Assembly: GCA_021779935.1 (NCBI GenBank)
Contig: JAJXZT010000040.1
Span: forward strand, 1 to 64,000
Source of the DNA: Acidobacteriota bacterium
GTDB taxonomy: Bacteria > Acidobacteriota > Terriglobia > Terriglobales > Acidobacteriaceae
Length of the DNA stretch: 64,000 bases
Reading direction: 5' to 3'
Under the pieces are notes generated by a model. The model made no database searches. It saw nothing but the letters and a program-made list of their open reading frames with translations, and was not told the origin of the DNA. Position numbers and translations under genes: made by a program. Positions 24,517 through 35,279 of the stretch are shown here, piece after piece; the first letter of the stretch is position 1, and each line of letters begins with the position of its first letter.

Positions 24517-25025
24517 GGCCATTAACCAAGGCAGTCGCCGTCGCGGTGATACACGTTCTGCTCGTTTGCAGTCTTGGCGCAAAGCTGCTTTACGACCGCT
24601 CGACTCGTCCGCACGTTTGGCTGGAGGCTCGGAATTACGCTCCGAATCTGCCGATTCGAGACAGGTACATCCGTCTGCAATTTTTGTTTGCCGATCCCAC
24701 GCCAAGAAAGCTAAATCCGAAACTTCCGTCTGCCTCGGTATTTGGGCGAATTGAAGTGCGCGATGGCGGCGCTCTTGTTCAGATCACGGGCAATTACGAC
24801 GACCTGCGATTCATGCGTATTTCCGATGGAGACTCCTCAAGGCTGGCGCTCGCCGACCCCCTGGCTTATTTCATATCCGACACCGCACAGGATCTCTCGC
24901 ACCTGAAGCCGGGAGAAACGTTGTGGGTCGACGCCACCATACCGAAGAAGGGGCCGCCGCGCCCGATAAGGCTGGGCGTGAAACAGGCCGGCTCAACGGA
25001 GATCGTGCCACTCGCTGTTCATTGA
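24513..25025 (+). CDS. GDYXXLXY-domain-like protein, partner of DUF2157
   Basis: One N-terminal TM helix (AVAVAVIHVLLVCSLGAKLL) is followed by an extracytoplasmic domain of about 140 residues. The block LPIRDRYIRLQFLFADP occupies the position of the GDYxxLxY motif, with RDRYIRLQ replacing GDYVxLxY. Assignment rests on this block and on translational coupling (ATGA) to the DUF2157 gene. The family function is unknown. Confidence 0.7.
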   Translation: MRPLTKAVAVAVIHVLLVCSLGAKLLYDRSTRPHVWLEARNYAPNLPIRDRYIRLQFLFADPTPRKLNPKLPSASVFGRIEVRDGGALVQITGNYDDLRFMRISDGDSSRLALADPLAYFISDTAQDLSHLKPGETLWVDATIPKKGPPRPIRLGVKQAGSTEIVPLAVH

Positions 25026-25082
25026 CGGAAGATTGACCTACAGGCTGGTCAGGCATGCACAAAGTGTGCGAAGTTTAATACC

Positions 25083-25697
25083 ATGCGTGTCCTGATCGCC
25101 TCGTCCAACAAAGGAAAGCTTCGCGATTTTTCCGCCGCCGCCAACGTGCACGGAGTGGAAGTCGAACTCCTGCCTGATTTCTCATCTATTGCCACGGTGA
25201 TCGAAGACGGCGCTACCTTCGAGGTGAATGCGCGGAAGAAGTCGGAGCACTACAGTCGATTCGCCGCTGGCGAGTTGGTTGTCGCGGACGACTCGGGGCT
25301 GGAAGTGGACGCGATCGGAGGTGCGCCGGGTGTGCGTTCCGCGCGCTACGCCGCCGAAGGTGACAACGGCCACGAGAACAGCGCCGATCGCGCCAACAAC
25401 GAGAAACTGTTGCGAGAACTGAGTGAAGTGCCCGACGATAAGCGAACGGGAAGATTTGTCTGTGTAATTTCCGTGGCACGTGATGGCCGGGAAGTGGCCT
25501 CGTTCCGCGGTTCGGCAGAAGGTGTAATTTTGCGCGAAACCCGTGGCAGCGGCGGATTCGGCTACGATCCTCTGTTCTACTTCCCTGCCCTCGACAAGAC
25601 CTTTGCAGAACTTACGCCGGAAGAAAAATCAAAGGTGAGCCATCGCGGTGCGGCATTCCGCAAATTCCTCAACTGGTGCGATATGCGAGAAAGGTGA
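25083..25697 (+). CDS. rdgB: Non-canonical purine NTP pyrophosphatase (RdgB/HAM1 family)
   Basis: The enzyme hydrolyses ITP, dITP and XTP to monophosphates and pyrophosphate, cleaning the nucleotide pool. The sequence has the N-terminal substrate motif IASSNKGKLRDF, the catalytic block VVADDSGLEVDAIGGAPGVRSARYA (Asp69, Asp70), and GSGGFGYDPLFYFP. It ends in SHRGAAFRKF. At 204 residues it is of normal family length. It is preceded by about 55 bp after the GDYXXLXY gene and converges with a thioesterase gene. Confidence 0.95.
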   Translation: MRVLIASSNKGKLRDFSAAANVHGVEVELLPDFSSIATVIEDGATFEVNARKKSEHYSRFAAGELVVADDSGLEVDAIGGAPGVRSARYAAEGDNGHENSADRANNEKLLRELSEVPDDKRTGRFVCVISVARDGREVASFRGSAEGVILRETRGSGGFGYDPLFYFPALDKTFAELTPEEKSKVSHRGAAFRKFLNWCDMRER

Positions 25698-25709
25698 TTG
25701 TCCAGACTC

Positions 25710-26240
25710 TCACTTTTCTTTTACTTCGCGCACAAAGCGCCACTGCCCGCCGGTGTTTTTCTTGCCAAGGTATTTTTCAAACATCTTCACCGGATCGATG
25801 GCGATAAACGTCCCGCGACTGCGCGCCAGGACTTCACCCTTTGCGTTTCGAATTTCTGCGACGTTGACGTGAGCGCGTCCGCGGACGCGTTTGTTCCTTC
25901 CCTCCGCAATGAGCGGTTTCCCCAGCGGAACCGGACGCAGATATTCGACTGTCATCTCTTTTGTCAGGGCAATGACGTGGCGAAGTTTGTTCGCCTTCCC
26001 CATCGCTTCGTCGAGTACGGTGGCAATGATTCCTCCGTGGGCATGTCCCGGGGGGCCGACGTATCGCGACGAAAGTTTGAAATGACAAACGAAAGACTGG
26101 TTCGCTTCGTCGAGGACAAAGTTCAATCGAAGACCTTCCGGGTTATCGGGGCCACAGCCGAAGCAGTGGTTTGTGGTGGTACGAAGGTGCCTGGTGTCGT
26201 GACCTGTTTCGGATGGGAGATTGTTCCTGGGCTTTGGCAT
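25710..26240 (-). CDS. PaaI-type hotdog thioesterase (second in window)
   Basis: The 176-residue hotdog protein has a CFGCGPDNPEGLRL knuckle and the active-site helix HAHGGIIATVLDEAM (His68, Gly69-70, Asp77). Then come EYLRPVPLGKPL and a C-terminal VREVKEK. It is clearly related to the thioesterase at 6989-7444 (CIVCG, HGGIISTVLDEAM), so the window holds two paralogues. The ATG at 26240 is chosen over a TTG at 26279; no good ribosome site is seen for either. Confidence 0.82.
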   Translation of the reverse strand: MPKPRNNLPSETGHDTRHLRTTTNHCFGCGPDNPEGLRLNFVLDEANQSFVCHFKLSSRYVGPPGHAHGGIIATVLDEAMGKANKLRHVIALTKEMTVEYLRPVPLGKPLIAEGRNKRVRGRAHVNVAEIRNAKGEVLARSRGTFIAIDPVKMFEKYLGKKNTGGQWRFVREVKEK

Positions 26241-26571
26241 GGACACAACATTGATGCCACAACCGAAGCGAAGATTCAAATGGTACCGGACAAGCCGACG
26301 TAAAAAATGGGAGACCCGAAGGCCTCCCCGAGCGTCACCGGATCAGGGAGGTGACATTGTGTTAACACTTACAAACGCCGCAAAACTCGTGAATCCGCGA
26401 AGAACTCGATACGCGGGCTGGATCACGGAGAGTTGCCCAGAGGTTCATTGTGCCTAGTCAGGATTAAGCGAAGATGAATGCGATTGAAAACTCTGCGAAG
26501 TTCTTTTTCCTCTTGTGCCCCGCAAGGTGTATAAACCTGTTTTCATCTCAACACCATCCTGCGAGGACAAC
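26241..26571. other. 331-bp intergenic region with leftward terminator and palindromes
   Basis: It contains a leftward terminator (26302-26328), the dyad GTCACC-N10-GGTGAC and the palindrome GTGTTAACAC at about 26360-26369. A 28-codon minus-strand frame (26362-26448) ends in CGVCKC. No protein gene is supported. Confidence 0.5.
26302..26328 (-). terminator. Orphan leftward Rho-independent terminator
   Basis: On the minus strand a GGGAGGCC / GGTCTCCC hairpin with a TTCG tetraloop and one mismatch is followed by ATTTTTT. No recognised minus-strand gene ends here, so it may close a small RNA or insulate the thioesterase gene. Confidence 0.65.
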
Positions 26572-29500
26572 TTGTTTCGAACACGCTTAGTTTTCAGCAC
26601 AGCACTCCTGCTTGCTCTTGCCGGTACGCCTCTCCTGGCGCAACCCTCGGGAGCGGCATCCGCAAAAGCGAAACCCGAGGCCGAGCAAAAGAAGGAATCG
26701 AAAGTAAAGCGCTCGAAGGAAGCGGCCAAGGACACGAAGGAGGCCAAGTCCGAAGCGCCGGCGGCAAAGGAAGAGAAGCCGCACGACCCGATGTCTGCCG
26801 GCACGTTCGCGGGCCTCGAATTCCGGAACATTGGCCCAGCGACCACCTCTGGGCGAGTACTCGATATCGCCGTGAATCCCAACAACCGGGCGCAATGGTA
26901 TGTGGCGACAGTGGGCGGTGTGTGGAAGACGAACAACGCCGGTACTACGTGGACTCCGATATTCGACCACGAGGGCGCGTACTCGATCGCCACGGTCGTC
27001 ATCGATCCCGAGGATACGAACGTCATCTGGGTGGGCACAGGCGAGAACAATTCACAGCGTTCGGTGAGCTACGGTGACGGCGTCTACCGCTCGGACGATG
27101 GCGGAAAGACGTGGAAAAACATGGGTCTGAAGAGTTCCGAACACATCGGAAAAATCCTCATCGACCCGCGCAAGCCCGACACCGTTTTTGTTGCGGCGCA
27201 GGGACCGCTGTGGGGACCGGGTGGCGATCGCGGCCTCTACAAGACGACCGACGGTGGCAAAACATGGAAGCCCGTGCTGCAGATCAGCAAATACACGGGT
27301 GTCACCGACGTTGCCATGGATCCTTCAGACCCGGACACCATGTACGCCGCGTCGTATCAGCGCGAGCGCAAGCAGTACACAATCATCGACGGTGGGCCGG
27401 AATCGGCGATCTATAAATCCACCGATGCCGGAGAGACGTGGCACAAACTGACGAACGGATTGCCGGGCGGAGACCTTGGCAGAATCGGACTAGCCGTCTC
27501 GCCCTCCGATCCAAATGTTGTCTATGCGGTCATTGAAGCGTCGGGCAAGAAGGGTGGAATTTTCCGCTCCAACGACAAGGGCGCCAGTTGGGAAAAGCGC
27601 AACGACTCCGACCCGACCGCGCAGTACTACTCGGAGATCTGGGTCGATCCGAAGAATCCCGACCGCCTCTATTACCCGAACACCATGATGTTGGTCAGTG
27701 ACGATGGCGGGAAAACGTTCCATATGCAAAACACGCGCTCCAAGCACGTGGATAATCATGCGCTATGGATTGATCCGAACGACACGGACTACATGCTGGT
27801 GGGCTGCGATGGCGGAGTCTACGAGACCTATGATCGCGGCGATACGTGGAATTTCAAATCGAACCTGCCGATCACACAGTTCTACGACGTGGACGCGGAC
27901 AACTCGAAGCCGTTCTACTACGTATACGGTGGAACCCAGGACAACTACTCGCTGGGCGGACCTTCGCAGACGCGCAACGTTAACGGCATTGTGAATGCCG
28001 ACTGGTTCGTCACGCAGGGTGGCGACGGCTTCCACTCCCGCGTCGATCCGGAAGATCCCAATACCGTGTACGCGGAAGCGCAATACGGTGCGCTGGTTCG
28101 CTTCGATCGCAGCACCGGGCAGGCCCTCGGCATTCAACCGGTGGAGGCGAAGGGAGAAGCACCGAATCGCTGGAACTGGGATTCGCCAATCCTCGTCAGC
28201 CCGTTCAACCACACGCACATCTACTTCGCTTCGCAGCGGCTCTATCGATCCGAAGATCGGGGTAATAGCTGGAAAGAAATCAGCGGCGACCTGACACGCA
28301 ACCTGGATCGCAACACCCTGCCCGTGATGGGCAAGATATGGGGTCCCGATGCGGTTGCAAAGGACGCCTCAACCTCGTTCTTTGGAAACATCGTCGCCCT
28401 CGACGAGTCTCCGCTAAAACAGGGACTCATCTACGTCGGCACGGACGACGGCCTGATCCAAGTGACCGAAGACGGCGGTGCGCACTGGACGAAGTACGAT
28501 AAGTTCCCCGGCTTGCCGGAAATAACCTACGTCAGCCGGATTTTCGCCTCGCGCTTCGACGTCAACACCGTCTATGCCTCGTTCGACAATCACAAGAACG
28601 AAGACTTTAAGCCTTACCTCTTCAAGTCGACCGATACAGGCAAGACCTGGACATCAATCTCCAGCAACCTGCCGGAGAATGGAGCCGTGCTGGCTTTCGC
28701 GGAAGACACCGTCAACCCGAACCTGCTGTTCGCGGGAACAGAGTTTGGCGTGTACTTCACGATTGACGGCGGCAAGAAGTGGATTCAGCTCAAGGGCGGA
28801 ATGCCGACGATCTCCATCCACGACCTCACGATCCAGAAGCGCGAAAGCGACCTGGTGGCGGCTTCGTTCGGGCGCGGGTTCTTTATCCTCGACAACATCA
28901 CGCCGCTGCGCGTGCTGAAACCGGAGGACCTGCAGAAGGAAGCCGACTTGTTCCCGGTGAAAGATACGATGATGTATGTCCAAGCCTCGCCACTGGGCGG
29001 ACGCGGCAAGGGCTTCCATGGAGACCAGTACTTTACAGCTCCAAATCCTCCATATGGAGCCACTTTCACTTATTATCTAAAGAATAGCTTTAAGACCAAA
29101 AAGCAGCTCCGAGAAGAAGCTGAAAAGAAGGCGGAAAAGGAAGGTAAGCCGTTCCCCTATCCCACGAACGCCGAACTGACAGCAGAGGCCCAGGAGCAAG
29201 ATCCCCAGGTGTTCTTTACCGTGGTCGACGCCGATGGCAAGCCATTGCGCAGGGTTCCAGCCATGAACGCGCCGGGAATTCACCGCGTGGCATGGGATCT
29301 CCGCTACCCGAATCCAATCCTCATGGGCCCCCGTCGTCCGGGCGGTGAGGAAGACTATGGGCGCGACCGTTCGATTGGGCCGCTTGTACTCCCGGGCAAG
29401 TACGGCGTGGTTCTGAATAAGGAGCAGGGCGGCGTGGTGACGACATTGACCGGGCCGGTCTGGTTCAACGTCTACGCGGAAGGTACGCCGGCAATGAGTC

Positions 29501-29982
29501 CTGCGGACCTGCAATCGTTGCTTACGTTCCAGCAGAAGGTATCGCGCCTGTATCGGGCGGTGACCGGAGCGGTTCGGACGGTTGGCGACGCCAGTTCGCG
29601 TCTGAAGGACATTCAACGCGCACTGAATGACGCTCCGAGCGCAGATCCGAACCTGCTGGTGCGGACGGTAGCGCTGGAGAAACAACTGGACGCGCTGCAA
29701 ATCGAGTTGTCTGGCAACCAAGTGCTGGCAGCGCGCAACATCAACATTCCTCCGTCCATTGCGGGCCGAGTAGAGGGGATACTGGAAGACACGCGGATGT
29801 CGATCCAGCCTCCGACGAAGACGCACATGGACTCCTACTCCATTGCATCCGAAGAATTTACGGATGTAATGACGAAACTGCGGGTCCTGGTGGATCAGGA
29901 TCTGTCGCAATTGCAGAAGGACGTGCAGGCTGCCGGAGCGCCCTGGGTTCCGGGACAACTGCCCGACTGGAAGCCGGAGTAG
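26572..29982 (+). CDS. Giant secreted sortilin/VPS10-like Asp-box protein (paralogue 1)
   Basis: A signal peptide (LFRTRLVFSTALLLALAGTPLLAQ) is followed by a Lys/Ala/Glu-rich linker of about 60 residues and then a beta-propeller region. The region has about nine Asp-box repeats of the form S/T-x-D-x-G-x-T-W (SDDGGKTWKN, TTDGGKTWKP, STDAGETWHK, TEDGGAHWTK and others). The C-terminal 350 residues contain a fibronectin-like part and a helical segment. Such proteins are annotated as glycosyl hydrolase or VPS10-domain and are abundant in Acidobacteriota; the activity is unproven. The TTG at 26572 with GAGGA upstream fits the signal peptide better than the GTG at 26515. Confidence 0.9.
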   Translation: MFRTRLVFSTALLLALAGTPLLAQPSGAASAKAKPEAEQKKESKVKRSKEAAKDTKEAKSEAPAAKEEKPHDPMSAGTFAGLEFRNIGPATTSGRVLDIAVNPNNRAQWYVATVGGVWKTNNAGTTWTPIFDHEGAYSIATVVIDPEDTNVIWVGTGENNSQRSVSYGDGVYRSDDGGKTWKNMGLKSSEHIGKILIDPRKPDTVFVAAQGPLWGPGGDRGLYKTTDGGKTWKPVLQISKYTGVTDVAMDPSDPDTMYAASYQRERKQYTIIDGGPESAIYKSTDAGETWHKLTNGLPGGDLGRIGLAVSPSDPNVVYAVIEASGKKGGIFRSNDKGASWEKRNDSDPTAQYYSEIWVDPKNPDRLYYPNTMMLVSDDGGKTFHMQNTRSKHVDNHALWIDPNDTDYMLVGCDGGVYETYDRGDTWNFKSNLPITQFYDVDADNSKPFYYVYGGTQDNYSLGGPSQTRNVNGIVNADWFVTQGGDGFHSRVDPEDPNTVYAEAQYGALVRFDRSTGQALGIQPVEAKGEAPNRWNWDSPILVSPFNHTHIYFASQRLYRSEDRGNSWKEISGDLTRNLDRNTLPVMGKIWGPDAVAKDASTSFFGNIVALDESPLKQGLIYVGTDDGLIQVTEDGGAHWTKYDKFPGLPEITYVSRIFASRFDVNTVYASFDNHKNEDFKPYLFKSTDTGKTWTSISSNLPENGAVLAFAEDTVNPNLLFAGTEFGVYFTIDGGKKWIQLKGGMPTISIHDLTIQKRESDLVAASFGRGFFILDNITPLRVLKPEDLQKEADLFPVKDTMMYVQASPLGGRGKGFHGDQYFTAPNPPYGATFTYYLKNSFKTKKQLREEAEKKAEKEGKPFPYPTNAELTAEAQEQDPQVFFTVVDADGKPLRRVPAMNAPGIHRVAWDLRYPNPILMGPRRPGGEEDYGRDRSIGPLVLPGKYGVVLNKEQGGVVTTLTGPVWFNVYAEGTPAMSPADLQSLLTFQQKVSRLYRAVTGAVRTVGDASSRLKDIQRALNDAPSADPNLLVRTVALEKQLDALQIELSGNQVLAARNINIPPSIAGRVEGILEDTRMSIQPPTKTHMDSYSIASEEFTDVMTKLRVLVDQDLSQLQKDVQAAGAPWVPGQLPDWKPE

Positions 29983-30000
29983 GTAAAAAGTAGTTGATTG

Positions 30001-30032
30001 GCCCGGCGGGTGTCCCCTGCCGGGCATTTTTT
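30001..30032 (+). terminator. Rho-independent terminator after paralogue 1
   Basis: A GC-rich stem (GCCCGGCGGG paired with CCCTGCCGGGC, one bulge) has a short loop and is followed by ATTTTTTG. It lies 19 bp after the stop codon. Confidence 0.85.
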
Positions 30033-30144
30033 GTGAATTTTTCCGTCCGAATTGCGGTATGCGGTAGGAATATAAGCATCAAGCATTCTTGATGCGGCAT
30101 CCAAGCGCTAACATCCACTCGCCTATTGGCTGTTGGGAAATCGT

Positions 30145-30912
30145 ATGGCGCAGATTTCCAGTCACCGGAGTACCACCGACAAGCCGCGTACCGGCAACGG
30201 CGGACGCGGGCCGCATCCGCCCAAAGTGTTTGGCGGCGGGGGAGGCAGCGGTGGGAACCGCGGCGAACCAGATCATTTTCCCGACTACACTGCACAGTTG
30301 CATCGCTACCGGGTTGGCCTGATCTTTGCGGTCGTGTCGGTCGTGATGCTGTTCACTTCGTTTACCGTCCTTTTCATGGCAAGGCGCAGCACGGGCCGGT
30401 GGGACGCCTCGACCAGGACGCTGGTGACGGACTGGGTGCCGGTTCATCTGCCAATCCAACTACTGCTGCTAAATACCGGCGTGCTTTTGCTGAGCAGCCT
30501 GACGGCGGAACATGCCCGGCGGCTGGCGGCGCTGGAATCGGTCATTATTCCGGCAAGCAACATTCCAGGAGTGGCGCGGATCTCTCCACATTCGCAGCGA
30601 TGGCTGGAGGCAACCGCCGTGCTCGGCGTAGCATTCGTGACCGGGCAATGGCACGCATGGCGGCTGCTGCAACAGTCTGGAGCCGTGTTCAGCAATGGCG
30701 GTCCGGCGAGTGCGTTTGTCTATCTGCTGACGGGGGCTCATGCGGTGCATCTGTGCGTTGGGCTGGGCGCGATTTTCTACGTCGCGCTAATTGGCTCGAA
30801 CCGGAAGTCGCTGGAATGGCGGCGGATCACGTCGGATGTGTGCGTGTGGTACTGGCACTTCATGGCCCTGATGTGGCTCTACGTGTTGACCACGTTGTGG
30901 TTCCTCCACTGA
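30145..30912 (+). CDS. Heme-copper oxidase subunit III-like membrane protein
   Basis: The 255-residue protein has a Gly-rich soluble N-terminus ([13 protein letters not shown]) and five or more TM helices. The blocks [28 protein letters not shown] and [20 protein letters not shown] are typical of cytochrome c oxidase subunit III. Subunits I and II are not in the window, so this copy is orphaned here. The ATG at 30145 follows GGGAA; a TTG at 30133 is also in frame. It is separated from uvrA by about 140 bp. Confidence 0.85.
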   Translation: MAQISSHRSTTDKPRTGNGGRGPHPPKVFGGGGGSGGNRGEPDHFPDYTAQLHRYRVGLIFAVVSVVMLFTSFTVLFMARRSTGRWDASTRTLVTDWVPVHLPIQLLLLNTGVLLLSSLTAEHARRLAALESVIIPASNIPGVARISPHSQRWLEATAVLGVAFVTGQWHAWRLLQQSGAVFSNGGPASAFVYLLTGAHAVHLCVGLGAIFYVALIGSNRKSLEWRRITSDVCVWYWHFMALMWLYVLTTLWFLH

Positions 30913-31053
30913 GCGAAATACTGGGCGCACTTGCTCCCTTCTCCCGGCGATTTATAATCGAAAGATTCAGTAGCCTCGACGAGGCCACCTGTAGGACCGT
31001 CGCTCAGTGTTGCGCCGGTCTGGTAGGAAGGCCGTCCGGCTGCATGATTCATC

Positions 31054-33960
31054 ATGTCCACGGAATCCATAGTTGTTCGCGGTGCGCGGGTCCACAATCT
31101 GAAGAACATCGATTGCGAGATCCCGCACAATTCGCTGACGGTGGTTACAGGGGTCTCTGGGTCAGGCAAGTCTTCCCTTGCGTTCGACACGATTTACGCC
31201 GAGGGACAGCGCCGTTACGTAGAGTCGCTCTCTGCCTACGCGCGGCAGTTCTTAGAGCGCATCGAAAAACCCGACGTCGACCTGATCGATGGAATTGCGC
31301 CAGCAGTGGCGATCCGGCAGAAGAACCAGACACGCAATCCACGGTCCACGGTTGCGACGGCAACGGAGATTTACGACTACCTGCGGCTTCTCTTCGCCCG
31401 CATCGGCAGGACGTTTTGCGCGCGGTGCGGAAATGAAGTCAAGAAAGACACGATCGATGAAGTCGCCGACCGGATACTGAGCGTTGGCGATGGAACGCGG
31501 CTGAACGTGCTCTTTCCTTTGTTGCCTCCGCCGGTACCGCCGGAAACAGAGAAACGCCCAAAGGGGCGAAAGAAAAAAGCGGATGTCCCGGATGTGACGG
31601 AGTTGCTGAAAGCGCGGCTGTTTGAACTTCGCAAGCGCGGATTCAACCGGCTCTTCCAGAACGGAAGCTTGTATGAATTTTCCACGCCGGAATCACTTCT
31701 CGACGTGGATTTCACGAAGCCCGTCTTCCTTCTTCTCGACCGCATCGTGGTGGACAGCGACTCCCGCTCCCGCATTGTGGATGCGGTGGAGAGCGCGTAT
31801 CGAGAGGCCGGAGAGGTCCTCATCGAGACGGCCCCGCGCGAGGGTGGCGAACCGGAACGGATGCGCTTTGCACAACGATTCGAGTGCAAGGCTTGTGATC
31901 TACGATACGAGGAACCAGAGCCACGGCTGTTTTCGTTTAACAATCCTTACGGGGCTTGTCCGCGCTGCCAGGGGTTTGGAAACACGATCGATTTCGACAT
32001 GGACCTGGTAGTCCCGGATAAATCCCTCTCTCTAACGCAAGGCGCAATCGATCCGTGGACCAAGCCGAAGTATCGTCCGCTGGCAACAGAGATGAAGCGC
32101 TACGCACGACAGGCAGGGATACCACTGGACGTCCCGTGGGCCGAGCTGCAAGCGGAAGATCAGCGGCAAATCATCGAAGGCGACGGCAAATGGTGGGGCG
32201 TGCGCGGATTCTTTGCCCACCTGGAGCGCAAGAAGTACAAGTTGCACGTGCGCGTGTTTCTCAGCCGTTACCGGGGGTATTCGGTTTGTTCAACGTGCGG
32301 TGGCGCGCGGTTGCGTCCAGAGGCGCGACTGATTCGAGTGACAGGCCGCGACATTTGCCAGGTGTCCGCGCTGACGGTGGAACAGGCAGTGGAGTTCTTT
32401 CGAGAATTGCAGCTTACGGAGCAGGAGAGCGGCATTGCGGGAAAGCTGCTGGAAGAGATTCGCGAACGGCTACAGTTTCTCTACAACGTAGGGTTGGAAT
32501 ACCTGACGCTGGACCGGCTGGCTTCAACGCTCTCGGGTGGCGAGGCACAGCGGATTCAACTGGCAACATCGCTGGGGTCGCGCCTGGTGGGGACACTCTA
32601 CGTGCTCGACGAGCCTTCGATTGGGCTGCATAGCCGCGACACGGAACGTCTCGTCGCCATCCTGAAGGACCTGCGGGATCTGGGTAACACGATTCTTGTG
32701 GTGGAGCACGACCCAGACATCATGTCGTCCGCCGACCGCATACTCGACCTCGGTCCGGGTGCGGGAGAACACGGCGGGCGTGTCATCGCCGTTGGATCGA
32801 TTGATGAAATCCGGGCGAATCCAGCCTCACTCACCGGGCGCTATTTGAACGGCGACCTGCATATTCACATTCCAGAAACCCGTCGCAAGCCGGGTCGGCA
32901 GGTTCTCAAGATTAAGGGCGCGCGCGGCCACAATCTAAAAGCAATCGACGTCAATATTCCGCTTGGCATGATTGTGGCAGTCACGGGCGTATCAGGCTCC
33001 GGCAAGTCGACGCTGATGCATGACGTGATCTACCAGGGACTGGCGGCGGCCAAGAAACAAACGACTGGGATGACGTCGGAAGGTTCGTTTGTAGAGATGG
33101 AAGGAGATGAGTTCATCGACGAAGTTGTGCTGGTGGACCAGTCTCCCATTGGACGAACGCCGCGCTCGAATCCGGTGACTTACATCAAGGCCTTCGATCC
33201 CATTCGAGAACTCTTCGCTTCCCTGCCGGAGTCGCAAAAACACGGCTTCACTGCCGGACATTTTTCGTTCAATATACCGGGCGGACGCTGCGAAACCTGT
33301 CAGGGGGACGGAACGGTAACGGTCGAAATGCAATTCCTGGCGGATGTCGAACTGATCTGCGAGGACTGCAAGGGCACTCGATACAAACCAGAGGTGCTCG
33401 CGGTCCGTTATCACGGAAAGAACATTCATGATGTTCTCGACCTGACGATCAAAGAAGCGCTACAGTTCTTTTCCGGCGTGCCCAAGGTGGTGGATAAGCT
33501 AAAAGTGCTGGACGAAGTGGGACTTGGGTACCTGCGGCTGGGGCAGTCGGCAACAACCTTGAGCGGAGGCGAGGCGCAGCGCATGAAGCTGGCGGCGCAC
33601 CTGCAACCACACTCAAAGTCGGTTGCGGCAAAGAGTACAAACGGCGCACCGAAGAGACTCTCACGGGTGCTTTACATCTTTGACGAACCGACGACGGGGC
33701 TGCACTTCGACGACGTCAGCAAGTTGCTTGCGGCCTTCCGGCGGTTGATTGATGCCGGTGGGTCGATCCTGGTGATTGAACACAATATGGATGTCATCAA
33801 GGTGGCAGATTGGGTGATTGACCTGGGGCCAGAGGGGGGCGAGCGCGGTGGAACAGTGGTCTGTGCTGGACCTCCCGAAACAATTGCGAAGAACAAGAAC
33901 TCATATACCGGTAAGTGGTTGGCGCGCATCTTACCCGACATGGCGCCCTGCATCGAATGA
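31054..33960 (+). CDS. uvrA: Excinuclease ABC subunit A (UvrA)
   Basis: UvrA finds DNA damage for nucleotide excision repair with UvrB/C. The 968-residue protein has two ABC ATPase halves. Walker A motifs are GVSGSGKSS (about residue 33) and GVSGSGKST (about 645), and ABC signatures are [12 protein letters not shown] and [12 protein letters not shown]. Zinc modules are CKACDLRY...CPRCQG and CETCQGDG...CEDCKG. A 30-residue Pro/Lys-rich insertion ([15 protein letters not shown]) occurs in the first half. The stop overlaps the TPR gene start as ATGA, linking repair to an envelope gene in one message. Confidence 0.97.
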   Translation: MSTESIVVRGARVHNLKNIDCEIPHNSLTVVTGVSGSGKSSLAFDTIYAEGQRRYVESLSAYARQFLERIEKPDVDLIDGIAPAVAIRQKNQTRNPRSTVATATEIYDYLRLLFARIGRTFCARCGNEVKKDTIDEVADRILSVGDGTRLNVLFPLLPPPVPPETEKRPKGRKKKADVPDVTELLKARLFELRKRGFNRLFQNGSLYEFSTPESLLDVDFTKPVFLLLDRIVVDSDSRSRIVDAVESAYREAGEVLIETAPREGGEPERMRFAQRFECKACDLRYEEPEPRLFSFNNPYGACPRCQGFGNTIDFDMDLVVPDKSLSLTQGAIDPWTKPKYRPLATEMKRYARQAGIPLDVPWAELQAEDQRQIIEGDGKWWGVRGFFAHLERKKYKLHVRVFLSRYRGYSVCSTCGGARLRPEARLIRVTGRDICQVSALTVEQAVEFFRELQLTEQESGIAGKLLEEIRERLQFLYNVGLEYLTLDRLASTLSGGEAQRIQLATSLGSRLVGTLYVLDEPSIGLHSRDTERLVAILKDLRDLGNTILVVEHDPDIMSSADRILDLGPGAGEHGGRVIAVGSIDEIRANPASLTGRYLNGDLHIHIPETRRKPGRQVLKIKGARGHNLKAIDVNIPLGMIVAVTGVSGSGKSTLMHDVIYQGLAAAKKQTTGMTSEGSFVEMEGDEFIDEVVLVDQSPIGRTPRSNPVTYIKAFDPIRELFASLPESQKHGFTAGHFSFNIPGGRCETCQGDGTVTVEMQFLADVELICEDCKGTRYKPEVLAVRYHGKNIHDVLDLTIKEALQFFSGVPKVVDKLKVLDEVGLGYLRLGQSATTLSGGEAQRMKLAAHLQPHSKSVAAKSTNGAPKRLSRVLYIFDEPTTGLHFDDVSKLLAAFRRLIDAGGSILVIEHNMDVIKVADWVIDLGPEGGERGGTVVCAGPPETIAKNKNSYTGKWLARILPDMAPCIE

Positions 33961-35276
33961 AGATGAAAAATAGCAGTGTAATCGTAATCGCCGTTGTGCT
34001 TGCGCTGGGCCTGGCAGGCCATGCGCAGAATACGGGCACAACGATTCGGCATGTACGCGTGGCGGAGCGCGATGAGGCGCTCATCAAGGCCGAGGCTGAC
34101 ATGCAAAAGCAGGACTATGCGACGGCGGAAACCGAGCTCGACGCGATCGTAAAGCAGCATCCGCAGCACTATCGTGCGTGGTTCGACCTCGGATACATCT
34201 ACAACGTGACGAACCGCAAGCCGCAAGCCATTGAGGCGTACCGGAAGTCCGTTGCCGCACAGCCAAACGTACTCGAGTCCAATCTGAATCTCGGGTTACT
34301 ACTGGTTTCGGCCGGCAATCCAGAGGCGGGTAAATATCTGCGTGCCGCCGCCAAGTTGAAGCCCAATGCCACTGAATCGCAAACCATGGCAAAAGCGTGG
34401 CTCTTCCTGGCCCAGAAGCTCTCGCAGACCGACCGCGCAAACGCAGTGGATGCTTATCAGCAGGCGGCAGCGCTGATGCCAACGGATCCCACGCCACACC
34501 TGCAACTCGGCACGTTATACCAGCAGACCAAAGATGACGCCGACGCAGAGAAAGAATTCAAGAAGGCGGCGGAGATCAGTCCCACGAACAGCGATGCACT
34601 TGCCGCGCTCAGCAACCTCTACATGCGCGACAAGCGGTTTCCCGAGGCGGAAGGCGTATTGCGGCAATTTCTCCAGGCCAACCCGCAAAGCGTCAATGCG
34701 CATCTTCAGTTGGGTCGTGTATTGGTTGTAGAGGAGAAGTATCCGGATGCCGTGGCGGAGTTTGAGAAGGCATTGCAGATTTCTCCCGGCGACCTGGACA
34801 CGCTGCGCGAGATGGCCTCGCTGCAACTCAGGCTGAAGAAGTACGGAGACGCCATTGGGACAGCGCAGACGTTGCTGGCGAAGTCGCCGAACGATCCAGA
34901 GTTACATTACATACTCGGGGTCGCATTGCTTCACACGCAGAAGTTTCCCGAGGCGCAGAACGAATTTCTGACCGCAGTGAAGTTGAAACCGAACTTCGGC
35001 GATGCTTACGGGCAACTGGCGCTGGCGGCCTCGGAGAACAAGCAGTATTCATTGACGATCCAGGCCCTTGATGCTCGCGGTAAGCTTGAGCCGGAGAATG
35101 CGGGAACGTATTTTCTGCGTGCGACCAGCTACGATCATCTGGGTGCATTCAAGGAAGCAAGCGAGAATTACAAGCAATTCCTTACGGTTTCGAATGGGAA
35201 GTTCCCTGACGAAGAATGGAAGGCAAAGCATCGGCTGATTGCGATCGATCCGGAGAGTCGCAAGAAAGCTAAGTGA
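33957..35276 (+). CDS. Exported TPR-repeat protein
   Basis: The 439-residue product has a signal peptide (VIVIAVVLALGLAGHAQ) and then about ten tetratricopeptide repeats. Examples are AETELDAIVKQHPQHYRAWFDLGYIY, PHLQLGTLYQQTKDDADAEKEFKKAAEISP and AVAEFEKALQISPGDLDTL. It is a likely periplasmic scaffold. It is coupled to uvrA by ATGA and followed 3 bp later by another exported protein gene. No catalytic domain is present. Confidence 0.9.
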   Translation: MKMKNSSVIVIAVVLALGLAGHAQNTGTTIRHVRVAERDEALIKAEADMQKQDYATAETELDAIVKQHPQHYRAWFDLGYIYNVTNRKPQAIEAYRKSVAAQPNVLESNLNLGLLLVSAGNPEAGKYLRAAAKLKPNATESQTMAKAWLFLAQKLSQTDRANAVDAYQQAAALMPTDPTPHLQLGTLYQQTKDDADAEKEFKKAAEISPTNSDALAALSNLYMRDKRFPEAEGVLRQFLQANPQSVNAHLQLGRVLVVEEKYPDAVAEFEKALQISPGDLDTLREMASLQLRLKKYGDAIGTAQTLLAKSPNDPELHYILGVALLHTQKFPEAQNEFLTAVKLKPNFGDAYGQLALAASENKQYSLTIQALDARGKLEPENAGTYFLRATSYDHLGAFKEASENYKQFLTVSNGKFPDEEWKAKHRLIAIDPESRKKAK

Positions 35277-35279
35277 ACC

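Noticed and set aside
34084-34497. Minus-strand frames opposite the TPR protein
   Set aside because: They are shadows of the plus-strand TPR gene with no homology-like pattern.
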